Shown: piece by piece, positions 24,363 through 35,700 of the stretch
Numbering within the stretch: the stretch's first letter is position 1
Layout of the letters: every line of letters starts with the position of its first letter
Assembly (NCBI RefSeq): GCF_038007305.1
Contig: NZ_JBBOWV010000001.1
Coordinates: 2,222,501-2,286,500 of the forward strand
Origin: Solibacillus sp. FSL W7-1436
Lineage (GTDB): Bacteria; Bacillota; Bacilli; Bacillales_A; Planococcaceae
Direction of reading: 5' to 3'
Length of the DNA: 64,000 bases
Notes under the pieces: generated by a model
The model's input: the letters and a program-made list of their open reading frames with translations, nothing else
What the model was told of the DNA's origin: nothing
Databases searched by the model: none
Program-made: the position numbers and the translations under genes

Positions 24363-25751
24363 ATGAATTTTACTGCAAATGATGTTGAACAAATGATTGA
24401 AAGTCAACGTGCTTTTTATTTTACGGGCGCTACAAAAGATGTGGAATTTCGTAAAGAACAGCTCGTAAAATTAAAGGAAACGATAAAGAAATATGAAGAA
24501 CAAGTAATAGAAGCTCTAGCTTTGGATTTAAGGAAAAGCGAGTTTGAAGCATTCACAACTGAAATCGGTATTGTTTATGATAGTATTTCCTATTTTTTAA
24601 AAAATATAAATAGCTGGATGGAACCGCAGCTTGTCAAAACTCCGCTCCATTTCCAGCCTGCAAAAAGCTATGTTGTACGTGAACCGTATGGAGTGGCATT
24701 AATCATCGGACCGTTCAACTATCCATTCCAATTGATTATGGAGCCATTAATCGGGGCAATTATCGGAGGGAATACGGCGATTGTAAAACCATCAGAATCT
24801 GCCGAAAATACAGCTTTTATCGTGAAAAAAATTCTTGAAGAAGTCTTCCCGTCTGAATATGTGCGTGTTGTAGAAGGGGAAAAGGATGAAGTGACGGCAT
24901 TGATTCACGCATCTTTTGATTATATTTTCTTTACAGGAAGTGTGGCAGTTGGGAAGGTTGTGGCAAAAGCTGCAGCAGAACGTCTTACACCAATTGCATT
25001 GGAATTGGGCGGTAAGAGTCCGGCAATTGTCGATCAGACCGCAAACCTGGATATAGCGGCAAAACGGATTGCGTGGGGGAAATTCAATAATACAGGACAA
25101 ACATGTGTGGCGCCTGATTATGTTCTTGTCCATTCAAGCGTTGCGAAAAAGTTTTCGCGTCTCCTTAAAAAAGCAATCAAAGAATTTTACGGTGATGATC
25201 CTCAGCAAAGTCCGGATTACGGGCGTATTATTAATGAACGCCAATTCGACCGTCTGCAGACGATTTTAGATAACGAACGCGATACTGTTGCATTTGGAGG
25301 ACGTACAGACCGAGAAGATTTGTATATGGAACCGACAGTGCTGGAAAATATCACATGGGATCGACCTTCCATGGAAGATGAACTGTTTGGCCCGATTTTA
25401 CCGGTCATGACATATGAAAATTTACCAAAAGCGATTCATGAAATCCGCCAGTTGCCAAAACCATTAAGTGCTTATTTGTTCTCGGAAAATGAAAAAGCGA
25501 TCACCTACTTTTTAGAAGAGCTTCCGTTTGGCGGGGGATGTATAAATGATGTTATTACACATGTCGGCAATACTCATTTACCGTTTGGCGGAGTAGGGCC
25601 TTCAGGAGTAAAAGCATATCACGGGAAGGCAAGCTTCGAAAACTTCACACACCCGAAATCGATTATGCACCGTTCAAATAAACTGGCAAATAGTTTGCTA
25701 TACCCACCATATAAACAAAAAGTAAAACTTGTTCGAACAATTATGAAATAA
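24363..25751 (+). CDS. Aldehyde dehydrogenase (class 3/fatty aldehyde type)
   Basis: 462 aa NAD(P)-dependent aldehyde dehydrogenase similar to YwdH/AldX types that lack the long N-terminus. Seen: the fold core VALIIGPFNYPFQLIMEP, the cofactor loop FTGSVAVGK, the general base in LELGGKSPAIV and the catalytic Cys in NNTGQTCVAPDYVL. The C-terminus is basic and partly hydrophobic, which in some homologs gives membrane association. The start at 24363 is chosen because AGGAAGG is 7-8 bases upstream. Confidence 0.92.
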   Translation: MNFTANDVEQMIESQRAFYFTGATKDVEFRKEQLVKLKETIKKYEEQVIEALALDLRKSEFEAFTTEIGIVYDSISYFLKNINSWMEPQLVKTPLHFQPAKSYVVREPYGVALIIGPFNYPFQLIMEPLIGAIIGGNTAIVKPSESAENTAFIVKKILEEVFPSEYVRVVEGEKDEVTALIHASFDYIFFTGSVAVGKVVAKAAAERLTPIALELGGKSPAIVDQTANLDIAAKRIAWGKFNNTGQTCVAPDYVLVHSSVAKKFSRLLKKAIKEFYGDDPQQSPDYGRIINERQFDRLQTILDNERDTVAFGGRTDREDLYMEPTVLENITWDRPSMEDELFGPILPVMTYENLPKAIHEIRQLPKPLSAYLFSENEKAITYFLEELPFGGGCINDVITHVGNTHLPFGGVGPSGVKAYHGKASFENFTHPKSIMHRSNKLANSLLYPPYKQKVKLVRTIMK

Positions 25752-25756
25752 GAAAA

Positions 25757-25800
25757 AAGAAGGCTTTCCCGAAAGTGAACTCAGGAAAGCCTTCTTCTAT
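25757..25800. terminator. Convergent terminator (aldehyde dehydrogenase / histidine kinase)
   Basis: AAGAAGGCTTTCC (25757-25769) pairs with GGAAAGCCTTCTT (25784-25796). Confidence 0.9.
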
Positions 25801-27377
25801 TATTCTGTCATTATCGGGAATGTTAATAATATTTCAGTCCCGACATGCTGCTTGCTTTTAATTTGGATGGACCCTTGATGATCTTGTACAATTTTATTAA
25901 TAATCATCATGCCAAGCCCTGTTCCATTTGTTTTCGTCGTATAGAAAGGTTCAAACATCCGATCAAGTACATTTTGCGGAATACCGCATCCAGTATCAAT
26001 AATTTGGATATAAATTTCCTTCTCATCTTTACTTTTGCATACTTGCAATGTAATGGAACCATCTTCATTAATCGCTTCAATCGCATTTTTAAATAAATTT
26101 ATAAATACTTGCTTCAATTGATTTTTATTTCCTAAAATTGTAATATTTAAAAATTCATTAATAATTTTCAAGGAAATCGCTTTTGACTGGAACTCATATT
26201 GAAGAAACTGGACGACTTCCGATAAAGCTTCCGCCAAATTAATTGGGGCATACTGGTTTGCTTGAGGTTTAGATAATACAAGAAACTCCGATAAAATTAA
26301 TTCGATTCGCTCTGTTTCATTTTGAATGAGCTTTGTATACTCGTAGTAAGGAGAATCCTTATCCTCGTTCATCATTTGAACATAGCCGGAAATGACGGTC
26401 ATCGGATTGCGGATTTCATGAGCAACCCCGGCGGCAAGCTCTCCGACAAGCTTTAACTTTTCCGACTGCAAAATAAGATTTTCGTTTTCTTTAATATAGG
26501 AAATATCCCGCGAAATGACAGACGATCCGATAATCTCACCATGCGGACTCAAAATAGGCGACAATGAAATTTGTGCATCAAAAAAAGTACCGTCTTTTCT
26601 CATATCGGTTGTTTCATGCAGATGATATTTCTTACCGAGCATCAGATCTACTTTTCTTTGCTTTGAATCTTCCTCATTTTCCGGGGGAATCAATGGTAAA
26701 ACACGTCCTAACGCTTCCTCCTTAGACCAGCCATACAATTTTTCGAATGCAGGATTGACCGCTATGACACGGTCCTCCAGATCAAATACGGCAATTGCAT
26801 CATTTGCCTGTTCAAAAAACAGGTTTAAATAGGCGTGTTTGGAATTCAAGTAGTTTTCACGATCAATCGCATTTTTCTCCCGTTTCATCCAGATATGCTT
26901 AATGAAAAAGCTTTGACCAGTACTAACAATACAAATTACGATTAAAAAGCTGAAAAACAGGAAATGATCCTGAGAATTAAATAATGAGAATGAGAAAAAT
27001 GATAGCTTATATAAAATATAAATCTCCAAAAGTATTAATAATATATTAATAGCCAAGATTAATGATGAACGGTAAATAGTTAAAATTGCGATAATATAAA
27101 CAAATGCATAAAAGGTAATAATACTGACACTTTGAAAGTTAAAAAGAAATGCAAGTAAATGCCAACAGACGATTATAATTATTTGAAGATTTTTTGGCGG
27201 CAATTTAACATAATATAACGCAACGAGCAGAAGACTGCTTGCAACACATACAATCAGAAAAGCATGATGATGCTTCAAAAGCTGTGAAGTAATTACAACA
27301 GCAAATACAATAGCGGAAAAAATATAGCTGATTATCATAAGCAAATTTCGCTTATTCAAAATTTCTTGTTGCTGCAT
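25800..27377 (-). CDS. Membrane PAS sensor histidine kinase (sporulation-kinase type)
   Basis: 525 aa. Six or so N-terminal membrane helices (about 14-165), one PAS domain (about 185-305), HisKA with the phospho-acceptor His in GVAHEIRNPMTVISGY, and a C-terminal ATPase domain (NAIEAINEDG, DTGCGIP, TNGTGLGMMI). The H-box type AHEIRNPMT is that of the Spo0A phosphorelay kinases, and no response regulator is adjacent, so it probably feeds Spo0F. This is inference. The start at 27377 has GAGGTG upstream. Confidence 0.88.
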   Translation of the reverse strand: MQQQEILNKRNLLMIISYIFSAIVFAVVITSQLLKHHHAFLIVCVASSLLLVALYYVKLPPKNLQIIIIVCWHLLAFLFNFQSVSIITFYAFVYIIAILTIYRSSLILAINILLILLEIYILYKLSFFSFSLFNSQDHFLFFSFLIVICIVSTGQSFFIKHIWMKREKNAIDRENYLNSKHAYLNLFFEQANDAIAVFDLEDRVIAVNPAFEKLYGWSKEEALGRVLPLIPPENEEDSKQRKVDLMLGKKYHLHETTDMRKDGTFFDAQISLSPILSPHGEIIGSSVISRDISYIKENENLILQSEKLKLVGELAAGVAHEIRNPMTVISGYVQMMNEDKDSPYYEYTKLIQNETERIELILSEFLVLSKPQANQYAPINLAEALSEVVQFLQYEFQSKAISLKIINEFLNITILGNKNQLKQVFINLFKNAIEAINEDGSITLQVCKSKDEKEIYIQIIDTGCGIPQNVLDRMFEPFYTTKTNGTGLGMMIINKIVQDHQGSIQIKSKQHVGTEILLTFPIMTE

Positions 27378-27732
27378 AAAACACCTCGGATAAGTAATAT
27401 TAACTATAATGATACAGTAATTCATGATGTCGATAAATGACGAATTTTGATATGATAGATATATCGTATAAATAAATTAAATAAGTGAACCAATCGGAAT
27501 TTTTATTTTGATATAATTTAAGTTCTTAATTTCAGTGTATGGAGTCAATAATACGAAAAACGAACTTATTATTATATGTCCAAAGTCCTTATATTGCAAA
27601 CATGTTTATTTTATACGGTAACATTACAGATGATGAAAAGCGTGGAAATTTCAATCTATGCACAGTATGATGATTAGTACATAGAAGAAAATTATCATTC
27701 GCAATTATATTGCAAGTGTGGGGGAAAGAATT
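27378..27732. other. Divergent promoter region between histidine kinase and murE
   Basis: 355 bp, strongly AT-rich. It must contain promoters for both genes. I see no riboswitch, ORF or clear operator; a short GATATATC-like palindromic run is around 27455-27470. Confidence 0.4.
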
Positions 27733-29202
27733 ATGTATGCAGAAGAACTTTTAAGTACACTGATGCAAAAAAAAGTTGTAGGTCAATTACCGAAACTGAT
27801 TACCGATATTGCGATTGACTCGCGCAGTGTACAGCCAAACAGTTTATTTATTTGTATAAAAGGTTTTACGGTGGACGGGCATGATTACGCCCAAAAGGCA
27901 GTTGATGCTGGTGCAACTGTAATTGTTACTGAACGTCCATTACAGTTAGATGGAGAAATTGCACAAGTAATCGTAAAAAATACGACACGTACACTTGGCA
28001 TTTTAGCAGCAAAGTTTTTTGATTATCCATCGAAGGATATAATGATGATCGGGGTAACAGGTACAAACGGGAAAACAAGTGTGTCTGGTATTATCCACAA
28101 TATATTAATCGGACTTGGCGAAAAATCGGCATTGTCAGGAACAATCGGTTTCAATCTAAATGGAGTGCTATATGAATCGGCCAATACGACGAGCGATTCA
28201 TTGAATACACAGCAGATGATTTTCCGCGCGAAAAGCGAAGGCTGCCGTGCAATGGTGATGGAAGTTTCTTCACACGGTTTAGCATTAGGCCGCTTAGCCG
28301 GTGTCGACTATGATGTAGCGGTATTTACGAATTTAACGCATGATCATTTAGATTTCCATGGTACGATGGAAAACTATGGCAACACGAAAGGTTTGCTGTT
28401 TTCTCAGTTAGGACAAGACTTGGAAAAAAATAAACATGTCGTTTTAAATGCAGATGATCCATGGTCTGAGCGCTATGCGGAAATGACACCATTCCCGATT
28501 TGGACTTACGGTTTGCATAATAAGGCGATTTTCCGTGCAGTGAACTGCAGTTATGGAAATGGAATGACGCAATTCGATATGGAAACGCCGGAGGGAACTT
28601 TCCCTGTTTCAATGCATTTACTAGGCGAGTTTAATATTTATAATGTACTTGCAGCAACAGCCGTGTTCTATGCTCGCGGTTTCCCGATTGATGTCATTAT
28701 CGAACAAATTGAAATGCTGCCTCCGGTAAAAGGACGTATGGAGAAAGTGGATTCGGATTTACCGATTCAAATGTTCATCGACTATGCACATACGCCTGAT
28801 GCGATTGAAAAAGCGATCAATGCGGCAATGCCATATAAAAAACCGGAAAATAAATTGATTTTCCTTGTTGGTACAGGTGGCGGACGCGATAAATCAAAAC
28901 GTCCGACAATGGCGGAAAAAGCATCTGTTGCAGATTATGTAATTCTGACGACGGATGATCCGCGCTATGAGGAATTCGACAGTATTACAGGTGATTTGGC
29001 AAAAGGTATGAAACATAAAAACTATGCCTGTATCGGTGACCGTGCGGAAGCCGTTAGACATGCAGTAAGTGTAGCAAATCCTGGTGATATTATTATTTTC
29101 GCAGGTAAAGGTCATGAGGACTACCAAATTATCGAAAATACGAAATATCCGCATAGTGATGCGAAAATTGCGATTGAAGCTGGAAAGTTAAAATTTGTAT
29201 AG
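27733..29202 (+). CDS. murE: UDP-MurNAc-tripeptide synthetase MurE
   Basis: 489 aa ATP-dependent ligase that adds the third amino acid of the stem peptide. The N-terminal UDP-substrate domain is followed by the ATP loop GVTGTNGKTSVSG, FTNLTHDHLDFHGTMENYG and the C-terminal domain with GTGGGRDKSKRP. The diamino-acid motif is DDPR (408-411), like the DNPR of meso-diaminopimelate enzymes rather than DNPA of staphylococcal Lys enzymes. Yet the gene stands outside a cell-division cluster and close to prfC, as the Lys-adding murE of S. aureus does. GGGGGAAAG ribosome site before ATG 27733. Confidence 0.92.
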   Translation: MYAEELLSTLMQKKVVGQLPKLITDIAIDSRSVQPNSLFICIKGFTVDGHDYAQKAVDAGATVIVTERPLQLDGEIAQVIVKNTTRTLGILAAKFFDYPSKDIMMIGVTGTNGKTSVSGIIHNILIGLGEKSALSGTIGFNLNGVLYESANTTSDSLNTQQMIFRAKSEGCRAMVMEVSSHGLALGRLAGVDYDVAVFTNLTHDHLDFHGTMENYGNTKGLLFSQLGQDLEKNKHVVLNADDPWSERYAEMTPFPIWTYGLHNKAIFRAVNCSYGNGMTQFDMETPEGTFPVSMHLLGEFNIYNVLAATAVFYARGFPIDVIIEQIEMLPPVKGRMEKVDSDLPIQMFIDYAHTPDAIEKAINAAMPYKKPENKLIFLVGTGGGRDKSKRPTMAEKASVADYVILTTDDPRYEEFDSITGDLAKGMKHKNYACIGDRAEAVRHAVSVANPGDIIIFAGKGHEDYQIIENTKYPHSDAKIAIEAGKLKFV

Positions 29203-29221
29203 ATTATGCTATAATTTTTTC

Positions 29222-29265
29222 AAATCCACCGTGTTAACGTAATGGCGTTAGCGGTGGATTTTTTT
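29222..29265 (+). terminator. Terminator of murE
   Basis: AAATCCACCG pairs with CGGTGGATTT, with an inner GTTAACG/CGTTA stem, then TTTTTTT. Confidence 0.85.
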
Positions 29266-29278
29266 GGAGGTGACAAAA

Positions 29279-29839
29279 ATGATCCATTCATTTTTACTTA
29301 GTATGATGGCATATTGCACTGTGAGCTTCCCGGTTTATTGCATATTGCGGATGTTCTATATGAAAAATAAACCAAGAAATACGAGGCGCGAATTGTTGAT
29401 GCTCGTATTCTTCTTTTACAGCGTCAGTATTTTTTCTCAAACGATTATCCCAAACTTCCAAATCTCGAATGCACAGATCATTTTTGATACTTCGACCGCA
29501 TATGTGCGCAGCAATTTCACCCCATTACAAACAATTATGCTGTATTATGACCAATTGAATGGACCGTTGGCAAATATCGCATTTTATAATCTGGCAGGCA
29601 ATATTGTTCTGTTTATTCCTTTTGGCTTTTTTATTCCGCTGTTGTGGAAAAAATTCAGAGGATGGCGCATCATGCATATCGTTGCATTTACGATTCCGTT
29701 ATTTATTGAAGGGACACAATATTTTATTGGTCGTAGTATCGATGTCGATGATGTATTATTAAATGCAATCGCCATTGTAATCGGCTTTATGCTCTTCAAA
29801 ATATTCCGTAGATTACGTAAAATGAGCACATCAAAGTAA
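29279..29839 (+). CDS. VanZ-family membrane protein
   Basis: 186 aa with about five membrane helices. The VanZ-like core is recognised by NIAFYNLAGNIVLFIPFGFFI and the following IEGTQYFIGRSIDVDDVLLNA segment. VanZ of the glycopeptide cluster gives low teicoplanin resistance; chromosomal relatives have unknown roles. TTGGAGGTG ribosome site before ATG 29279. It lies between murE and prfC. Confidence 0.85.
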   Translation: MIHSFLLSMMAYCTVSFPVYCILRMFYMKNKPRNTRRELLMLVFFFYSVSIFSQTIIPNFQISNAQIIFDTSTAYVRSNFTPLQTIMLYYDQLNGPLANIAFYNLAGNIVLFIPFGFFIPLLWKKFRGWRIMHIVAFTIPLFIEGTQYFIGRSIDVDDVLLNAIAIVIGFMLFKIFRRLRKMSTSK

Positions 29840-29905
29840 AAAAGGTTGTAACAAATGACTGTTGTCTTTTAAAATAAGAAAGTATGAAAAAAGGAGACGA
29901 AATTA

Positions 29906-31477
29906 ATGACTTTAGAACAAGATATATTATCGCGTCGTACATTCGCCATCATCAGTCACCCGGATGCTGGTAAAACGACGATTACAGAAAAATTACTATT
30001 ATTCGGTGGAGCGATTCGTGACGCAGGAACAGTAAAAGGAAAGAAGTCAGGAAAGTTTGCGACATCTGACTGGATGGAAATCGAGAAACAACGTGGAATC
30101 TCGGTTACTTCTTCTGTTATGCAATTCGATTATTCAGGCTGCCGTGTAAACATTCTAGATACACCCGGACACCAAGACTTCTCGGAAGATACGTACCGTA
30201 CGTTAATGGCTGTAGACTCGGCTGTCATGGTAGTGGATGCAGCTAAAGGGATTGAGGCCCAAACATTAAAGCTATTCAAAGTTTGTAAGATGCGCGGTAT
30301 CCCGATTTTTACATTTATCAACAAATTGGACCGTCAAGGGAAAGAGCCGTTGGAGCTTATTGAAGAATTGGAAGAAGTGCTTGGCATTAATGCATACCCA
30401 ATGAATTGGCCGATCGGTATGGGTAAAGAATTCCTGGGAATTTACGACCGTTACAACAAACGTATCGAACAGTTCCGTGTAGAAGAAGGCGACCGCTACT
30501 TGCCGCTTGATGAAGAAGGGCATTTAGCTGTTGATAACGATATGAAAAAAACATCGTACTATTCACAGGCTATCGACGATATCGAACTTCTGAATGAAGC
30601 TGGAAATGAGTATTCGGAAGATAAAATCGCACGTGGTGAATTGACACCGGTATTCTTCGGTTCGGCATTAACAAACTTCGGTGTTCAAACTTTCCTTGAT
30701 ACGTATCTGAAATTTGCACCGATTCCTCAGCCTCGAATTACGGAAGATGAGCAATTTATCGATCCTGTAGATTATGGCGAGTTTTCTGGTTTCATTTTTA
30801 AGATTCAAGCGAATATGAACCCTGCACACCGCGACCGTATCGCATTCGTGCGTATCGTATCGGGTAAATTTGAGCGTGGTATGAACATGACACTTTCGCG
30901 TACAGGCAAATCTTTCAAAGTAACACAGTCAACACAATTCCTTGCAGATGATCGTGAAACAGTAAATGAAGCAGTTGCCGGTGATATTATCGGTCTTTAT
31001 GATACAGGTACGTATCAAATTGGAGATACAGTAGTCGGCGGCAAAAAAACATTCAACTTTGAAAAATTACCTCAGTTCACACCTGAAATTTTCATGAAAG
31101 TTTCGGCGAAAAACGTAATGAAAGGGAAGCAATTCCAAAAAGGTGTTCTGCAATTAGTTCAAGAGGGCGCAATTCAATATTTCAAAACAATGCATACGGA
31201 AGAAGTAATTCTTGGTGCGGTTGGTCAATTACAGTTTGAAGTATTCCAGCATCGAATGATTAACGAATACAATGTCGAAGTAATTATGCAGCCGATCGGC
31301 AGTAAGATTGCACGCTGGATTGAAAACGAAGAAGATGTGAAAGATTCTATGCATTCACAACGTTCAATGCTTGTTAAAGACCGTTTCGACAACAGAGTAT
31401 TCTTATTTGAAAACGAATTTGCGATGCGCTGGTTCTCTGAGAAAAACGAAAACATTCAGTTATACAGCTTGTTATAA
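29906..31477 (+). CDS. prfC: Peptide chain release factor 3
   Basis: 523 aa translational GTPase that removes RF1/RF2 from the ribosome after peptide release. G1 [15 protein letters not shown], the switch [18 protein letters not shown], the NKLD motif (FINKLDRQ) and the SALT G5 element are all present. Domain order and length are normal for RF3; this gene is absent from some Bacilli (not B. subtilis-type set) but present in staphylococci beside murE. AAAGGAGACG ribosome site. Confidence 0.95.
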   Translation: MTLEQDILSRRTFAIISHPDAGKTTITEKLLLFGGAIRDAGTVKGKKSGKFATSDWMEIEKQRGISVTSSVMQFDYSGCRVNILDTPGHQDFSEDTYRTLMAVDSAVMVVDAAKGIEAQTLKLFKVCKMRGIPIFTFINKLDRQGKEPLELIEELEEVLGINAYPMNWPIGMGKEFLGIYDRYNKRIEQFRVEEGDRYLPLDEEGHLAVDNDMKKTSYYSQAIDDIELLNEAGNEYSEDKIARGELTPVFFGSALTNFGVQTFLDTYLKFAPIPQPRITEDEQFIDPVDYGEFSGFIFKIQANMNPAHRDRIAFVRIVSGKFERGMNMTLSRTGKSFKVTQSTQFLADDRETVNEAVAGDIIGLYDTGTYQIGDTVVGGKKTFNFEKLPQFTPEIFMKVSAKNVMKGKQFQKGVLQLVQEGAIQYFKTMHTEEVILGAVGQLQFEVFQHRMINEYNVEVIMQPIGSKIARWIENEEDVKDSMHSQRSMLVKDRFDNRVFLFENEFAMRWFSEKNENIQLYSLL

Positions 31478-31492
31478 TCTGAGTTTTATTTG

Positions 31493-31532
31493 CCCCGGTG
31501 ATTTTCTTTTAAAGAAAATTACCGGGGTTTTT
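31493..31532 (+). terminator. Terminator of prfC
   Basis: CCCCGGT.. pairs with ..ACCGGGG (31493-31499 and 31521-31527) with an inner ATTTTCTTT/AAAGAAAAT stem and a T tract. Confidence 0.9.
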
Positions 31533-31712
31533 ACGTTTGAGAGAACCTGAAAATTTATTGGAAGATTCGGGCTGAAATGTAGAAATTAAAAAGGGGAAAG
31601 TTGAATGTTTTGCGGTGAAAGTGGAAATATTCATCTGGAAAGTGGAACAAAAGCATGAAAAATGAGAACTGAGCCCGGATCTCCTCCATGGCATCAGCTC
31701 TCTGCCATCCAC

Positions 31713-32477
31713 TCAATTTCCCGTATCTATACGGTAAGACCGGTCAAATTTATACTTGCCGTCCTCATATGTCCGCTCAAGAAAATCAATTTCTCCATTA
31801 TTGTGAAAAACAATGGCGGTCGAGCAGCGCGTGCCGTAATTAGGAAGTTTTACAAATTGAGCGGATAAGGACCTTTCCAGATGGATACCTACACCAGTAT
31901 TTGGCAATACTTCATCTTGTGCGATATCATCATTGGCCAATAGCGAAATTAAGGTATTCATTTCGATTGTTTCTTTATCGACTGTATTTTCCAGTACAGA
32001 TTTCGCCGTATTTACTTTTGGCCATGGTGTATTTAATGTAGCGTTACTTACACCATGAATTCCACTGTCAACAATGTGGTGTTCATCATAAATATTGTTG
32101 TAATGATGCATGTCTTCGCCGTCATAAAGCAAAACATTGAAGCCGCCGTACGAATCTCTTTTCGAACGCAGTGACTGAATAAAAGAATCTGTCGATTCTG
32201 TAGAAGTTAAAAACAACCGTACAATTTCACCACGCGACAATTGGCCGGTTTCAGGAAGGCGCGGATCACGGTAATTTGTGATGGCAGCAAAACGACCGCT
32301 TTTCGACAGCCCCATCCAGCTGCCTTGCTGACGTAAATCACGCCCCGCCAATATATCAGGATCATCTTCCCAAAAATGGGCAGCCGCTGTCGGACGATCA
32401 TAAAATTCGTCACGATTTGCAACGATGATGAGCGGATATAAAGGATGAACTTTATAGGAAAATGCAATTAAACACAT
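31713..32477 (-). CDS. NRDE-family (TANGO2-like) protein
   Basis: 254 aa cytosolic protein with the N-terminal MCLIAF start, whose Cys2 is the presumed N-terminal nucleophile, and the name-giving motif VANRDEFYDRPT. Further family blocks: LAGRDLRQQGSWMGL, FAAITNYRDP and HGVSNATLNTPWPKV. Human TANGO2 is linked to heme and lipid handling; the bacterial role is not known. The start at 32477 places Cys at position 2; a GGGGG ribosome site lies 7 bases upstream. Confidence 0.9.
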   Translation of the reverse strand: MCLIAFSYKVHPLYPLIIVANRDEFYDRPTAAAHFWEDDPDILAGRDLRQQGSWMGLSKSGRFAAITNYRDPRLPETGQLSRGEIVRLFLTSTESTDSFIQSLRSKRDSYGGFNVLLYDGEDMHHYNNIYDEHHIVDSGIHGVSNATLNTPWPKVNTAKSVLENTVDKETIEMNTLISLLANDDIAQDEVLPNTGVGIHLERSLSAQFVKLPNYGTRCSTAIVFHNNGEIDFLERTYEDGKYKFDRSYRIDTGN

Positions 32478-32704
32478 AAATAAACCCCCGTAGCTTCTGT
32501 AGTAGGCAAGGCCATCCAGCCAAATAAAATAATTCACTGGAACTGTAAGTGAATATCTAAAGCGTTAAAACAATGCCTGCCTTGTATGATTTTTTGTAAC
32601 ATTTTGCTGTAATGACGTAAGTTTTGTCCAATGATAAAAGGGAAAAAGATAGCTCTACCCGAATTTTAATTAATATAAAGACAAATTGAAAGGACTTTCC
32701 ATCG

Positions 32705-35700
32705 ATGAATATAAGCAAGTTTTCTATAAAGCGCCCGGTTTTTACAATTGTTTCGATGATTTTCGTGCTAATACTCGGCGCAGTTTCATTATTTAAAATA
32801 CCTATTACGTTAATACCTGATTTAAATCCGCCGATTGGGGTTGTTGTGACAAGCTATCCGGGAGCAAGTCCAATAGAAGTAAACGAAAAAGTAACAAAGC
32901 CGCTTGAAGCCTCCCTGGCGACTTTACCGGGGATTAAACGAGTGCAGTCGACATCGTTGGAAAGCTCGAATCTCATTATTTTGGAATTTGATTGGTCAAC
33001 GAAGATGGATGATGTCCAAACGGATATTTTACAGCGTATTGATCTTGTCCCACTTCCTGAAGATGCGGGAAGACCGAGCTTTTTGAAGTTTGACCCTTCG
33101 CAGTTTCCGATTATTCAATTGGCGCTGTCAGCAGAAAGTGAAGAAGTCGATATTAGACAAATCGCCGAATCACTTGAGCAGGAGCTGCAACGGACTGAAG
33201 GGGTGGCTAGTGTAACCGTCTCCGGTGAAATAGTGGAAGAAGTACAGATTGAGCTTGATGCGCAGAAGCTAGAGCAAAATAATTTAACGCAAAATGATGT
33301 GATGCAAATTATTCAGGCGAGTAATATTTCAATGCCAGGTGCAGAGCTAAGTACAAATGAAAATCAGTTGTTAACGACCCGGGTAGTAAGCCTGTTTACA
33401 AGTCCTGAAGAAATAGCGGATGTTGTGCTTTCGGTCAATCCATTAACAGGTGAAGCAATAAAAGTTCAGGATATAGCAAACGTAGAACGAAAAGAGCAGG
33501 AAACGAATACGATTACAAGGGCTAATGACCGGCAGGCTGTACTCATCTCGGTTTTGCAGGAGTCAGGAGCAAATACTGCAAATGTTTCTGAAACTTTTCA
33601 GAAGGAGCTTGGCCAATTGTTGGGTGAGCCTCAATACGAAGGAATCGAAGCGACTATTTTATTTGACCAGGGGGATTATGTACGTTTAGCGATCGGTAAT
33701 ATTAGCTCTTCGCTTATTTTTGGCGGACTGTTTGCGATGCTTGTACTATTCGTCTTTTTATCCGGAATAAAAAGTCCGCTAATTATTGGTATCGCGATTC
33801 CTTATTCAGTCATCGTAACGTTTGTGCTTATGTTTTTTGCGGACTTCTCTTTAAATATTATGACACTCGGTGCCCTTGCACTTGGAATCGGGATGCTTGT
33901 GGATAATGCCATTGTCGTAATAGAAAATATTGAACGCCATTTAGAGCTCGGGGAGCATCCGAAAGAGGCGGCAGTCAATGGGGCAAAGGAAGTGGCTTTA
34001 GCGATTACCGCTTCTACTGTTACGACGATTGCGGTTTTTGTGCCGGTCATTTTTATAAGCGGGTTAATCGGACAAATATTTGTAGAGTTTGCATTAACGA
34101 TTTCGTTTAGTCTGATTGCTTCTCTATTTGTGGCATTAACAGTTGTTCCGATGCTGGCCAGCCGCTTTTTACGAACTAAGCCGGCAACTGTAGTAAAGAA
34201 GCGTCATGAATCATGGCTGTATCGTAATTATATGAAAGCATTAAAATGGAGTTTAAAGAGACGGGGTCTGATTTTAACAATTACAATCGTCTTGGTAGGG
34301 ATATCCGGATTCACATTATATAAAACAGGTACTGAGTTTTTGCCGCCGACAGATGAAGGCTTTGTATCGTTGTCTGTCGAGCTGCCAAACGATGCGACAG
34401 TAGAAAAAACAGAACAAATTGTTTCAAAAATCGAGGAGATGGCGAAGGGGTATGATGAAGTTGATGTAGTGGTCAGTTTAATTGGAGGAAATCAGCAATC
34501 TTTATCACGGGGCACTAGTGAACAAAATGAAGGGGAGATCTCAGTCAAGCTCGTTGAATTATCGGAAAGAGATCGTTCCATTTTTGAGTTTGTCGAGCAA
34601 TTTGAAAAACAAGTACAGCAGGAAATCGGAGAGCGTGCGGAAGTGACGTTTTCACTGTCATCTTCTTCCGGATCAACACCGAATTCCTTAACATTCCGTG
34701 TGACAGACAGCGATGAATCCCAGCTGAAAGAAACGGTCGCTTCCATCCAGCAACGTGTTGCAAAGATTGATTCGGTTGTTGAAGTAACGACAGATTTGGA
34801 TGAAGTGAAAGAGGAAATTCAAATTGAAGTAAATCGTGATGATGCACTCCAATATGGACTAATGCCTGCACAAATCGCACAAACCGTCAATATGATGACA
34901 CGAGGCGCATTTACAACGCAGATAATCGCCGAAGATGGTGAAGTACTCGGTGTATACACAGGTTTCGGGAAAGCGTACCGTGAAGATGTGGAAGCACTTA
35001 AAACGATGAAGCTTCGAACAAATGCCGGGGTATTTGTCGAACTGCAGCAGCTGGCATCTGTTGAAATAAAAGAAACCCAAACGGCGATTCGGAGATCGGA
35101 TCAGGCATCGGCCGTTGCGGTATTTGTAAAATATAATACGTCCGAATCCCTTAGCGGTATTTCAAAGAAAGTTGATGACGCCGTTGACGAAGTGGGCATT
35201 CCTGCAACATCAAAAGTTGTTTTTGGCGGTGACCGTGAACTGTTCGATAGTGCAAAACAAGATATGATTTTAGCCATTCTGCTGGCGGTCATTTTAATTT
35301 ATCTAGTAATGGGCGCTCAATTCGAATCATTTAAGCTGCCGTTTGTTATGATGTTCAGTGTTCCGTTAATGGTTATCGGTGTCGCTGTTTCATTGTTCAT
35401 AACAAATACACTGCTTGGTGTCACAGCCATTATCGGAATCCTTATATTAGTGGGGATTGTGGTGAATAACGGCATTGTTCTCATTGACTATATCAATCAA
35501 AAACGACAGCTCGGATTAAATATAAACGATGCTATTATTACCGGGGCACAGGACCGGATGAGACCGATATTAATGACGGCTTTGACGACTATTTTAGGGT
35601 TGGTACCATTAGCGTTAGGAATTGGCGAAGGGACAGAAATGAATCAGCCAATGGCGGTTGTCGTTATTGGGGGACTGATCAGTTCAACAATTTTAACATT

